Positions 45,527 through 52,301 of a DNA stretch of 52,301 nt are shown one piece after another. The stretch lies in the NCBI RefSeq assembly GCF_001751245.1, contig NZ_LJGU01000161.1:1-52301 (forward strand). The letters run 5' to 3'. How positions within the stretch are numbered: position 1 is the first letter of the stretch; each line of letters begins with the position of its first letter. Below the pieces are notes generated by a model. It did not search any database. It saw nothing but the letters and a program-made list of their open reading frames with translations, and was not told the origin of the DNA. This stretch comes from Streptomyces oceani. Lineage in GTDB: Bacteria; Actinomycetota; Actinomycetes; Streptomycetales; Streptomycetaceae. The position numbers were made by a program, and so were the translations under genes.

Positions 45527-46747
45527 ATGGAGACCACCGAGAACACGCCCGGGTCGCCCACCGGCGGCGACCGAAGCGGCGGCCGTACGCTCGCCACCGA
45601 GGCCGTGCACGCCGGTCGGGAGGACCTGGCCGCGCTCGGCCTGCACGCCACCCCACTGGACCTGTCCACGACCTACCCCTCCCACGACAGCCGCGCGGAG
45701 GCCGCCAGGTTGGACGCCTTCGCCGCCACGGGCGCTCAACTGGACGGCCCGCCGGTGTACGCACGCCTGGACAACCCCACCGTGGCCCGGTTCGAGCAGG
45801 CACTCGCCCGCCTCGAGGGCACCGAGTCCGCGGTCGCCTTCGCCAGCGGCATGGCGGCCCTCACGGCGACGCTGCTGGTCCGGGTCTCGGCCGGGCTGCG
45901 GCACGTGGTGGCCGTACGGCCGCTGTACGGGTGCAGCGACCATCTGCTGTCCGCCGGGCTGCTGGGCACCGAGGTCACCTGGGTCGAGCCGGCGGACGTC
46001 GCCGGGGCCATCCGCCCCGAGACCGGTCTGGTCATGGTGGAGAGCCCCGCCAATCCGACACTGGCCGAGGTGGACCAGCGGGCTCTCGCACGGGACTGCG
46101 GCCCGGTGCCGCTGCTGGTCGACAACACCTTCGCCACGCCCGTGTTGCAGCGCCCGGCGGACAGTGGCGCTCGTGTGGTGCTGCACAGCGCGACCAAGTA
46201 TCTCGGCGGTCACGGCGATGTGTTGGGCGGTGTCGTCGCCTGCGACGAGGAGTACGCGCGCCAGTTGCGCCAGGTGCGCTTCGCCACCGGCGGCGTACTG
46301 CATCCGTTGGCCGGGTATCTGCTGCTGCGGGGCCTGTCCACGCTCCCCACCCGGGTACGTGCCCAGTCCGCGACCGCCGCGGAACTGGTCCGCCGGCTGC
46401 GCGCCGATCCGCGGGTGAGCCGTGTGCACTATCCCGAACTGGGCGGCGCGATGATCGCCTTCGAGGTGATCGGCGATCCGCACGAGGTGATCGCCGGCGT
46501 ACGGCTGATCACCCCGGCGGTCAGCCTGGGCAGCGTCGACTCCCTGATCCAGCATCCCGGGTCGATCAGCCATCGGGTGCTACCCGAGGAGAACCGGCAC
46601 GCCGGTGGCATCAGCCCACGGCTGCTGCGGATGTCCGTCGGCCTGGAGGACGCCAACGACCTGTGGAACGACCTCGACTCGGCGCTCAGTGGCCAAGCGT
46701 CGGCCCGCACGCCAGCCGAGCCGGTCGCGCGCTCGGAAGCGGCGTGA
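45527..46747 (+). CDS. Trans-sulfuration enzyme, methionine gamma-lyase or cystathionine gamma-lyase type
   Basis: The 406-residue Cys/Met-metabolism PLP enzyme has R80 of the YxR pair (VYARLDNPT), D199 (LLVDNTF) and the PLP lysine K224 (SATKYLGGHGDVLGG). The stretch PLYGCSDHLL places a cysteine (C136) where methionine gamma-lyases have their characteristic active-site cysteine and cystathionine lyases usually have glycine. This favours methionine degradation to methanethiol and 2-oxobutyrate. The divergent Lrp regulator resembles the mdeR-mdeA layout in Pseudomonas. ATG 45527 is listed; GTG 45518 is possible. The C-terminus overlaps the convergent GNAT gene by 62 bases. Confidence 0.84.
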   Translation: METTENTPGSPTGGDRSGGRTLATEAVHAGREDLAALGLHATPLDLSTTYPSHDSRAEAARLDAFAATGAQLDGPPVYARLDNPTVARFEQALARLEGTESAVAFASGMAALTATLLVRVSAGLRHVVAVRPLYGCSDHLLSAGLLGTEVTWVEPADVAGAIRPETGLVMVESPANPTLAEVDQRALARDCGPVPLLVDNTFATPVLQRPADSGARVVLHSATKYLGGHGDVLGGVVACDEEYARQLRQVRFATGGVLHPLAGYLLLRGLSTLPTRVRAQSATAAELVRRLRADPRVSRVHYPELGGAMIAFEVIGDPHEVIAGVRLITPAVSLGSVDSLIQHPGSISHRVLPEENRHAGGISPRLLRMSVGLEDANDLWNDLDSALSGQASARTPAEPVARSEAA

Positions 46748-47408
46748 GCCGTGCCTCGATGACCAGCCCGCCCTGCTGTACGTGCCGCGTCACGGGCGTC
46801 CTGAGACCGTGCATGAGCGCCGCCACGGCGGAGTTCGACGAGGGCGCCAGTGCGTAAACGCACTCGTGCCCCTCTCGACGGGCCAGTTCGCACAGGCCAC
46901 GAAGCAGCCGCGTCCCGACGCCACGGCCTTGCCAGCGGTCGGCCACGAGCAGGGCCACCTCCGCGTCCGCGCCGTCCCACAGGAGATGGCCCAGACCCAC
47001 CATCTGTCCGCCAGCGGAGTACGCCGCCAGCGAACGGCCGAAGCGTGGGGACAGCAGGTGCTCGAGGTAGCGGTCCGCGTCGGGCGGGCTGCCGTGGTAG
47101 CGCTGCGTCAGAGTCCGCCGGGAGCAGCGGTCGTGCAGCGCGTGGGCGGCCTCCCGGTCCCGGGTGTCGACTTCCCGCAGGGACACTCCCGAGTCAGCGG
47201 CCCCCGGGCTGTCGTGCGTTCGGGGCCGCACGCGCCCAGCCGGCGCCGAGGCCCCGGCCTGCCCGCCCGGACGCGCGGGCGGGCAGGCGGAGTGCTGCTG
47301 CTCGGGCCGGGCACAGTGACGGAACCGATTCGGGTGATGAGGTGTCATTCCTCCAGTCTGGAGCCGGGCTGTTTCCAGTTCTCGAACGTGTCGTGACAGC
47401 TGCGTCAC
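46686..47408 (-). CDS. GNAT family N-acetyltransferase
   Basis: The 240-residue protein has a disordered Pro/Gly/His-rich first 70 residues, then a GNAT domain (about 74-215). The acetyl-CoA motif is VADRWQGRGVGTRLLRGL and a following helix is AREGHECVYALAPSSNSA. GTG 47408 overlaps the stop of the DUF1990 gene (GTGA), so I prefer it over ATG 47348. It is the third gene of the phoD operon. The substrate is unknown. Its 3' end overlaps the lyase gene on the other strand. Confidence 0.82.
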   Translation of the reverse strand: MTQLSRHVRELETARLQTGGMTPHHPNRFRHCARPEQQHSACPPARPGGQAGASAPAGRVRPRTHDSPGAADSGVSLREVDTRDREAAHALHDRCSRRTLTQRYHGSPPDADRYLEHLLSPRFGRSLAAYSAGGQMVGLGHLLWDGADAEVALLVADRWQGRGVGTRLLRGLCELARREGHECVYALAPSSNSAVAALMHGLRTPVTRHVQQGGLVIEARLTPLPSARPARLACGPTLGH

Positions 47409-48121
47409 AGCTCGCTCGGTCCCGTACGTCGGCGCGACACGCTCCCGATTCCGCTACCGACGCGGCACACGGTGCCGGGCGGGTTCGTTCCCGACACACC
47501 CGTCCCGGGCGTGCTCGGCTCCGGCACACCCGTCCCGGGCGCGCGCCCGGGACGGCGTACGATCCGGCGCAGCGTCACGCCGCACCACCACGCGTACGCC
47601 CGTTGCAGCACCGGCAGCAGCGGACCGGCCGCCCGCGCCCACCAGGCCAGCGGCCAGCTGAACGCCAACACCGTCAGCCACACGACACCCTCGGGGTCCC
47701 GCGTCACCACGAAGGCCTCCTCGCCGCGCACCGGATGCCCGGCCAGGGTGCCGTAGCCCCAGCCCGCCCGGCTCGGACCGTCCGCTGTCCAGACCACCCG
47801 GCAGGGCGCCCACACCCTCAGTCGGCCCACACCCAGGCCGACCGTCACGCTCGCCCCAGGCCGCGCCCGGGGACTGTCGGTCACCAGGCGGACACCCATC
47901 CCGTGGTGCATGTGCCAGCTCAGTACGGCCTCCACGGCCGCCCGGAAATCCGCCTCCCCGCGGCCGATCCGGGCCCGATGCGCCAGGGTGCGAGACCCGA
48001 GGGGCGGACCGCCGCGCTCGGTCGCTCCCACCCCGGGATAGTCGGGGTCCGGCCGCGCGGGCGACTTCCCGTACGAACCGTGCCGGTCGTGTCCGCCGCC
48101 CCGGTCGTGCCCGGTGGTCAC
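47405..48121 (-). CDS. DUF1990 family protein
   Basis: The 238-residue protein matches the DUF1990 pattern: PGVGATERGG, the RIGRGEADFRAAVEAVLSW segment, VWAPCRVVWTADG, WGYGTLAGHPVRGEEAFVV and PVLQRAYAWWCGVTLRRI. The usual protein is about 165-200 residues; this one has a C-terminal extension of about 45 residues with the imperfect repeat PGTGV. Start GTG 48121 overlaps the phoD stop (GTGA). Function of the family is unknown. Confidence 0.82.
   Translation of the reverse strand: MTTGHDRGGGHDRHGSYGKSPARPDPDYPGVGATERGGPPLGSRTLAHRARIGRGEADFRAAVEAVLSWHMHHGMGVRLVTDSPRARPGASVTVGLGVGRLRVWAPCRVVWTADGPSRAGWGYGTLAGHPVRGEEAFVVTRDPEGVVWLTVLAFSWPLAWWARAAGPLLPVLQRAYAWWCGVTLRRIVRRPGRAPGTGVPEPSTPGTGVSGTNPPGTVCRVGSGIGSVSRRRTGPSEL
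47495..47541. repeat. 17-bp direct repeat, period 30, in the DUF1990 gene
   Basis: CACACCCGTCCCGGGCG occurs at 47495-47511 and 47525-47541. It encodes the repeated PGTGV residues of the C-terminal extension. Confidence 0.7.
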
Positions 48122-49713
48122 TGCCCCACGCGTCCGGGCCGCAGCACCTTACGGAACAGCACCGCGCCGCCCTCCTCCCGCAACCGCACCGTCAACTCGC
48201 CACTGTCCGCGTCGATGTCGACCTGCCCGTAGAACTGCCCTCCCGCGGAGGGGGGCACGTTGGCGGTCTCCGGCGCCCGTACGAACGCGGTCCGCGGGCC
48301 GAAGGTCCCGTCCAGCTCCAACCGCGGAAACCCGCCCGCGTTGAGCGGCCCCGACACGAACTCCCAGAAGGGCGCGAAGTCCCGGAAAGCGGCGTGGGAC
48401 GGCTCGTAGTGCTGCGCCGAGGTGTAGTGGACGTCCGAGGTCAGCCACAGGGTGCCGGTGATTCCCCGGTGCTTGACGTGTCGCAGCAGTTCGGCGATCT
48501 GCAGCTCGCGACCGAGCGGCGCTCCCGGATCGCCCTGGGCGACCGCCTCGAAGTCGGTGTCACCGTCCGGGACGGTCAGCCCCAGCGGCATGTCCGCGGC
48601 GATGACCTTCCACAGCGCGCGGGAGCGGGAGAGTTCCCGCTTGAGCCAGCGCAACTGCTCGGCACCGAGGATGCCCTGCCTCTCGTCGGGCTGCCGACCC
48701 GCCGAGTTGGCGTTCCGGTAGGTGCGCATGTCCAGCACGAACACGTCCAGCAGCGGACCGTGCCGCACCGCCCGGTAGACCCGCCCGTCGCGGTCGCCGG
48801 GCGGCAGCGTACGAATCGGGAAGTACTCGCTGAAGGCCCGTCGCGCACGTCCCGCCAAGACGTCGACGTCCGTCTCGGTGTACCGGTCGTCGTCCAGGGT
48901 CTCGCCCGGGTACCAGTTGTTGTGCACCTCGTGGTCGTCCCACTGCGTCACCGAGGGAACGCGTGCGTTGAAGTTCCGCAGCTTGTCGTCCAGCAGGTTG
49001 TAGCGGAAGTTGCCGCGGAACTCCGCCAGCGTCTCGGCGACCTTCGACTTCTCCTCCGTGGTGATGTTGCGCCACACGCCACCGTCCGGCAGCTCGACGC
49101 GCTCCGGGATCTCCGAGTCGGCGTAGATGGTGTCGCCGCTGTTCAGGAAGAAGTCCGGGGACAGCCGCGCCATCTCGGCGAAGATCGGATAGCCGCCACG
49201 GTCCGGGTTGATCCCCCAACCCTGGCCCGCCAGATCCCCCGACCACAGGAAGCGGAGGTCCGTCCGCTGGTCCGCGGGGGCGGTACGGAAGCTGCCGTGC
49301 ACAGGTTCGGAGCTGCGCCGCGGATCGTCCGGATCGGCCAACAGCACCCGGTAGTGCACCTCTTGTCCCGGGGGCAGGCCGTTCAGCGGGGTCGTACCGG
49401 TGAAGTCCGTGCCCGGACCCACCACCGGCCCGGGCCAGCGCCGCACCCTGCGGAAGGATTCGGTGGCGGCGGTCTCCACCACCATCCGGGCCCGCCGGTC
49501 CGCACGCACCCACACCAGCCCGGAGGAGGCCGTGACATCGCCGACCTGTACGCCCCAGTCGCCTCGCGGGCGCCCCGACCGCGCCTGCGCCGGCGCGCCA
49601 CCCGCCAGCGCGGTCAGCGGCAACGTGACCGTCGACACCGCGCCGAGGGAACCGCGAAGCACCGTGCGCCGGTTCGGCGGCGCGGTGGCGGCGGGTTCGT
49701 CGCTCCGTGACAT
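48118..49713 (-). CDS. phoD: PhoD-type alkaline phosphatase/phosphodiesterase, Tat-exported
   Basis: The 531-residue protein has a twin-arginine signal (R15-R16 in NRRTVLRG, then a hydrophobic stretch, APAQA cleavage region near 44). The PhoD catalytic domain has the metal motifs LWSGDLAG, NSGDTIYADSE, TQWDDHEVHNNWYPGE, MPLGLTVPDG and LTSDVHYT. It would release phosphate from extracellular esters, including teichoic acids. ATG 49713 follows GGGAGG with 6-base spacing; the open frame further upstream is the shadow of the sigma-factor gene. I see no tandem PHO box upstream, so phosphate control is not shown. Confidence 0.93.
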   Translation of the reverse strand: MSRSDEPAATAPPNRRTVLRGSLGAVSTVTLPLTALAGGAPAQARSGRPRGDWGVQVGDVTASSGLVWVRADRRARMVVETAATESFRRVRRWPGPVVGPGTDFTGTTPLNGLPPGQEVHYRVLLADPDDPRRSSEPVHGSFRTAPADQRTDLRFLWSGDLAGQGWGINPDRGGYPIFAEMARLSPDFFLNSGDTIYADSEIPERVELPDGGVWRNITTEEKSKVAETLAEFRGNFRYNLLDDKLRNFNARVPSVTQWDDHEVHNNWYPGETLDDDRYTETDVDVLAGRARRAFSEYFPIRTLPPGDRDGRVYRAVRHGPLLDVFVLDMRTYRNANSAGRQPDERQGILGAEQLRWLKRELSRSRALWKVIAADMPLGLTVPDGDTDFEAVAQGDPGAPLGRELQIAELLRHVKHRGITGTLWLTSDVHYTSAQHYEPSHAAFRDFAPFWEFVSGPLNAGGFPRLELDGTFGPRTAFVRAPETANVPPSAGGQFYGQVDIDADSGELTVRLREEGGAVLFRKVLRPGRVGQ

Positions 49714-49875
49714 GGCAAGCCTCCCGAGATCAGCCGGCCTGGGATCGTACGCCCTGAGCGTGACGTGTGGGAGAAGGGAAACCGTACTCGCGGTGTCGCA
49801 CAGCGACCCGCCTCCGGCCCGGGGCGCCGCACCGCCGGACTCGCGACGAGCGGGAGGTGGAGGGATCATGGGCGC

Positions 49876-50796
49876 ATGAGTGCTGCCCAGGGAGCCACCG
49901 GCGACGCGGTGAGCGAGGAGCCTGAGGAGTTCGAGGGGTACCGTTCGCGGCTGCTGGGCGTGGCCTACCGCATGCTGGGCACGGTCGACGACGCGGAGGA
50001 TGTCGTACAGGAGGCGTGGCTGCGCTGGTCCGCCGCCGACCGTACGGACGTACGGGAGCCGGCGGCGTATCTGACCCGGGTCACCACGCGACTCGCCCTG
50101 GACCGGCTGCGTCAGGTGCGGGCCCGCCGGGAGAGCTACGTGGGACCGTGGCTGCCGGAGCCGTTGCCCACCGAGCGGGGACCGCGTGCGGAACCGGACG
50201 GGGCGCGGTGGGTCGAGGTCGCCGAGTCGGTGTCGTTCGCTCTTCTGGTGGTGCTCGAGTCGCTGTCGCCGGCGGAGCGCGCGGTGTTCGTGCTGCGGGA
50301 GGCCTTCGGGTACCCGTTCGCCGAGATCGCCGACACCCTCGACCGCTCCGAACCGGCGGTACGTCAGATGGCCGGCCGGGCACGGCGTCACGTACGGCAG
50401 CGCCAGCCGCGGTTCGAGGTCGACCCCGCGCAGCAACGGCGGCTCACCGAGCGGTTCCTGACCGCCGCGGTGTCCGGCGACCTGGCGGGGCTGCTGGACG
50501 TACTGGCCCCGGACGTCCGGCTGATCGGGGACAGCGGTGGAAAGGCGAAGGCGCCGTTGCGGGTCATGGAGTCGGCGGACAAGGTCGGGCGCTTCCTGGC
50601 GGCCGTGGGCCAGACGGAGCTGCCGGCGCCCGAGTTCACCTTCCCCGAGTTCAACGGGGCGGTCGGCCTGCTGGTGTGCAGCGAGTCCCGGGCACACAGC
50701 GCGGTGCTGTTGGAGGTGGTGGGGGAGCGGGTCCAGACCATCTATCTGCTGACCAACCCGGACAAGCTGACCCGCCTCAGTCCGACGTCGGACTGA
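49876..50796 (+). CDS. ECF41-type RNA polymerase sigma factor (SigJ-like)
   Basis: The 306-residue protein has sigma region 2 (about 20-80), region 4 (about 120-175) and a SnoaL-like C-terminal domain (about 188-300). Group-specific motifs are WLPEP at 92-96 in the linker, DSGGK at 219-223 and NPDKL at 294-298, all hallmarks of ECF41 factors as I know them. In this group the C-terminal domain, rather than a separate anti-sigma factor, controls activity. Groups of this kind normally regulate a neighbouring oxidoreductase, epimerase or carboxymuconolactone decarboxylase gene; here an SDR oxidoreductase follows convergently. ATG 49876 has GGAGGG about 11 bases upstream. Confidence 0.9.
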   Translation: MSAAQGATGDAVSEEPEEFEGYRSRLLGVAYRMLGTVDDAEDVVQEAWLRWSAADRTDVREPAAYLTRVTTRLALDRLRQVRARRESYVGPWLPEPLPTERGPRAEPDGARWVEVAESVSFALLVVLESLSPAERAVFVLREAFGYPFAEIADTLDRSEPAVRQMAGRARRHVRQRQPRFEVDPAQQRRLTERFLTAAVSGDLAGLLDVLAPDVRLIGDSGGKAKAPLRVMESADKVGRFLAAVGQTELPAPEFTFPEFNGAVGLLVCSESRAHSAVLLEVVGERVQTIYLLTNPDKLTRLSPTSD

Positions 50797-50898
50797 GCGC
50801 CCGCTCCGTGGTCCACCGCCGCTCCCGTATGGCGGCGGACACGGGCTCACGTACGGCGGCTCGCGCGGCGGTCGCGTATGGCCGTTCCGTACGGCGGA

Positions 50899-51705
50899 TC
50901 ACAGGCCACCGGCGACGCGGAGCACGGCACCGGTGGTGAACGACGCCTCCGCGGACAGCAGCCACGCGACGGCGTGCGCGATCTCCGCCGGCTCGCCCGA
51001 GCGACGCAGCGGGGTGATCTCCGCCTTCTTCCAGGGGCGTTCGGGGTCTCCCATCGCCGCGTGCATCTCGGTGAACACCGAACCAGGCTGTACCGAGTTG
51101 ACGCGTACGCCTTCCGGCCCGAGTTCCTTGGCCAGCCCGACGGCCATGCTGTCCACGGCGGCCTTGCTGGCCGCGTAGTGGACGTACTCGTGCGGGCTGC
51201 CCAGAGTGGCCGCCGCGGAGGAGACGGTCACGATCGCGCCACCCGCGCCGCCGTGCCGGGTGGACATCGCCAACGCGCCCCGGCGCGCGCACAGGAGCGT
51301 CCCCAGCACGTTCACGTCGACGACGCGGCGCAGCACGGCCGTGGAGACCTCGCTGAACGACCCCAGCGGGCCGCTGACGCCGGCGTTGCACACCAGCCCG
51401 GTGACCTGGCCGAAACTCTCCGTCACCGTGTCGAACAGCGCGTCGACCTGCTCCTCGTCCGTGATGTCCAGGCGGTGGGTGACCGCCTCGCCGCCGGCCG
51501 CGCGTACGGCCTCGGCGGTCCGTCGCGCGCTCTCGTCGTCGCGCTCGTAGCCGATGCCGACCCGGTGTCCCCGCTGCCCCAACAGCCGGGCGATCGCCGC
51601 CCCGATCCCGCGTCCGCCACCCGAGACGACGGTCACCGGTGCCATGGAGGACGCGTCGGTCCGAGTCGTCGGGGCCGGTGGTGCGTCGTGGTGCTGATTC
51701 GACAT
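50899..51705 (-). CDS. SDR family oxidoreductase adjacent to the ECF41 sigma factor
   Basis: The 268-residue protein has a disordered 20-residue N-terminus. A classical SDR domain follows, with GGGRGIG (29-35), CNAG (106-109), S162/S163 and Y177/K181. It is NAD(P)-dependent with unknown substrate. ATG 51705 has GAGGAG 7 bases upstream. It converges with the ECF41 sigma-factor gene (102-base gap), matching the usual ECF41 partner class, so it is the likely regulatory target. Confidence 0.88.
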   Translation of the reverse strand: MSNQHHDAPPAPTTRTDASSMAPVTVVSGGGRGIGAAIARLLGQRGHRVGIGYERDDESARRTAEAVRAAGGEAVTHRLDITDEEQVDALFDTVTESFGQVTGLVCNAGVSGPLGSFSEVSTAVLRRVVDVNVLGTLLCARRGALAMSTRHGGAGGAIVTVSSAAATLGSPHEYVHYAASKAAVDSMAVGLAKELGPEGVRVNSVQPGSVFTEMHAAMGDPERPWKKAEITPLRRSGEPAEIAHAVAWLLSAEASFTTGAVLRVAGGL

Positions 51706-51799
51706 GGCGGACTCCTCGGTGATCGCGCGTCTGCGGCAGACGTTACGTGCTCCCGCGCGGAGTTGGGCCCCGCGCCGGTGTTCTCCCTCGGCATTGGTC

Positions 51800-51828
51800 T
51801 TGACCAAGCGAGTGGGTCGTCCTAGGGT
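51800..51828 (+). promoter_or_regulatory. Sigma-70 (HrdB-type) promoter for the GntR gene
   Basis: TTGACC (51800-51805) and TAGGGT (51823-51828) are 17 bases apart. An A+T-rich palindrome CTTTA-A-TAAAG lies about 20-30 bases further downstream (51848-51858) and may be an operator for the regulator. Confidence 0.6.
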
Positions 51829-51943
51829 CACAGGCATACGCAACAACCTTTAATAAAGAATCCAGGTGAAAGACCGGCCGGTGAGGGCGTTCGGCCGCGT
51901 CTCGCTGACACGGCACGGCGGCACGGCGATCGCGGAGGCAAGG

Positions 51944-52301
51944 GTGGGGACCACGCAACTCGAGACGGCTCCGGAGCCGAAGTACTGGCATCTGAAGACC
52001 CGGCTGACCGAAGCGCTCGACTCGGAGTTCTCGGTCGGGGAGATCCTCCCCAACGAGCGCGAACTCGCCGCCCGGTTCGGGGTCGCCCGGGCGACGCTCC
52101 GCCAGGCGCTGGAGCAGCTTGAGCTGGAGGGGCGGCTGCAGCGCCGCCGTGGCGTCGGTACCACCGTCGCCCCGCCGCGAGTCGGCCTGGAGGTGGGGCC
52201 CGCAGAGCCGGACCTCAGCGATGACGACTGGCACGTCGACGGCTACGCGCAGACGGCGCCCCCTGCGGCGGTGGCCCGGCTGCTCGCGCTGGCGCCCGGC
52301 G
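51944..52301 (+). CDS. GntR-family transcriptional regulator (partial, 3' end outside window)
   Basis: The visible 119 residues contain a GntR winged helix (about 12-80): YWHLKTRLTEALDSEFSVGE, ILPNERELAARFGVARATLR, QALEQLELEGRLQRRRGVGT. A linker and the start of the effector domain follow. GTG 51944 has GGAGGCAAGG just upstream; GTG 51866 is in frame but lacks a site. The effector domain is cut off, so subfamily (for example UTRA or HutC type) cannot be assigned. Confidence 0.84.
   Translation, partial: MGTTQLETAPEPKYWHLKTRLTEALDSEFSVGEILPNERELAARFGVARATLRQALEQLELEGRLQRRRGVGTTVAPPRVGLEVGPAEPDLSDDDWHVDGYAQTAPPAAVARLLALAPG

Noticed and set aside
49714..49875. PHO box upstream of phoD
   Set aside because: No pair of GTTCACC-like direct repeats with 11-base period is visible in this gap.
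49714..50850. N-terminal extension of the phoD frame through the sigma-factor gene
   Set aside because: The Tat signal with its own ribosome binding site marks the true start at 49713; the upstream part is antisense to the sigma factor.

Overview
The window is high-GC actinobacterial chromosome and reads as a Streptomyces core region. Four things point that way: proteins strongly biased to Arg, Ala and Gly; many GTG starts behind GGAGG-type ribosome binding sites; GTGA/ATGA stop-start overlaps; and gene order. The CDP-alcohol phosphatidyltransferase - DUF881 - sbp - DUF881 - GarA - bifunctional nuclease - MerR - gcvP run is the cluster I know from Streptomyces coelicolor (around SCO1378-1389) and Mycobacterium tuberculosis (Rv1822-Rv1832). 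These comparisons are from memory, not from a search.

Region by region. Bases 1-93 are the 3' end of a 5S rRNA gene and the terminator of its rRNA operon. Bases 184-13369 hold the conserved cluster on the plus strand: a phosphatidyltransferase (probable cardiolipin synthase), a large nucleotidyltransferase fused to a catalytically degenerate phosphomannomutase domain, the DUF881/sbp/DUF881 membrane trio, an FHA protein of the GarA type, a bifunctional nuclease, a MerR regulator, DNA polymerase IV and glycine dehydrogenase behind a tandem glycine riboswitch. The MerR gene usually found between garA and the nuclease is absent. Bases 13456-22020 are mostly single genes: DUF5999, a hypothetical, a glutamate-cysteine ligase-like enzyme, a CPBP protein, PhzF, an EamA transporter, and a PPOX flavoprotein divergent from a MocR regulator across a shared palindrome.

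Bases 22116-31948 carry a two-gene SDR operon with a clear promoter, uracil-DNA glycosylase, lipoproteins, a Gfo/Idh oxidoreductase, a transporter, a CapA-like lipoprotein, undecaprenyl-diphosphatase, a TVP38 membrane protein and a hotdog protein. Bases 32072-39930 hold a proline-rich membrane protein, a spermidine-synthase-like protein with a leader mini-ORF, two left-handed beta-helix proteins, an EamA/XRE divergent pair, a CoA-binding protein, a YigZ protein and sbcD. sbcC follows and overlaps sbcD. Bases 43185-52301 hold a DUF885 peptidase-like protein, an Lrp regulator divergent from a methionine-gamma-lyase-like enzyme, a coupled phoD-DUF1990-GNAT operon, an ECF41-type sigma factor convergent with an SDR oxidoreductase, and the start of a GntR regulator.

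Most of the window is ordinary housekeeping DNA. I see no insertion sequence, prophage, CRISPR array, tRNA or biosynthetic cluster, and no clearly novel multi-gene system. The items most worth following up are the pseudo-mutase domain, the missing MerR gene, the ECF41/SDR pairing, the cysteine-bearing lyase with its Lrp regulator, and a few strong inverted repeats in intergenic DNA.
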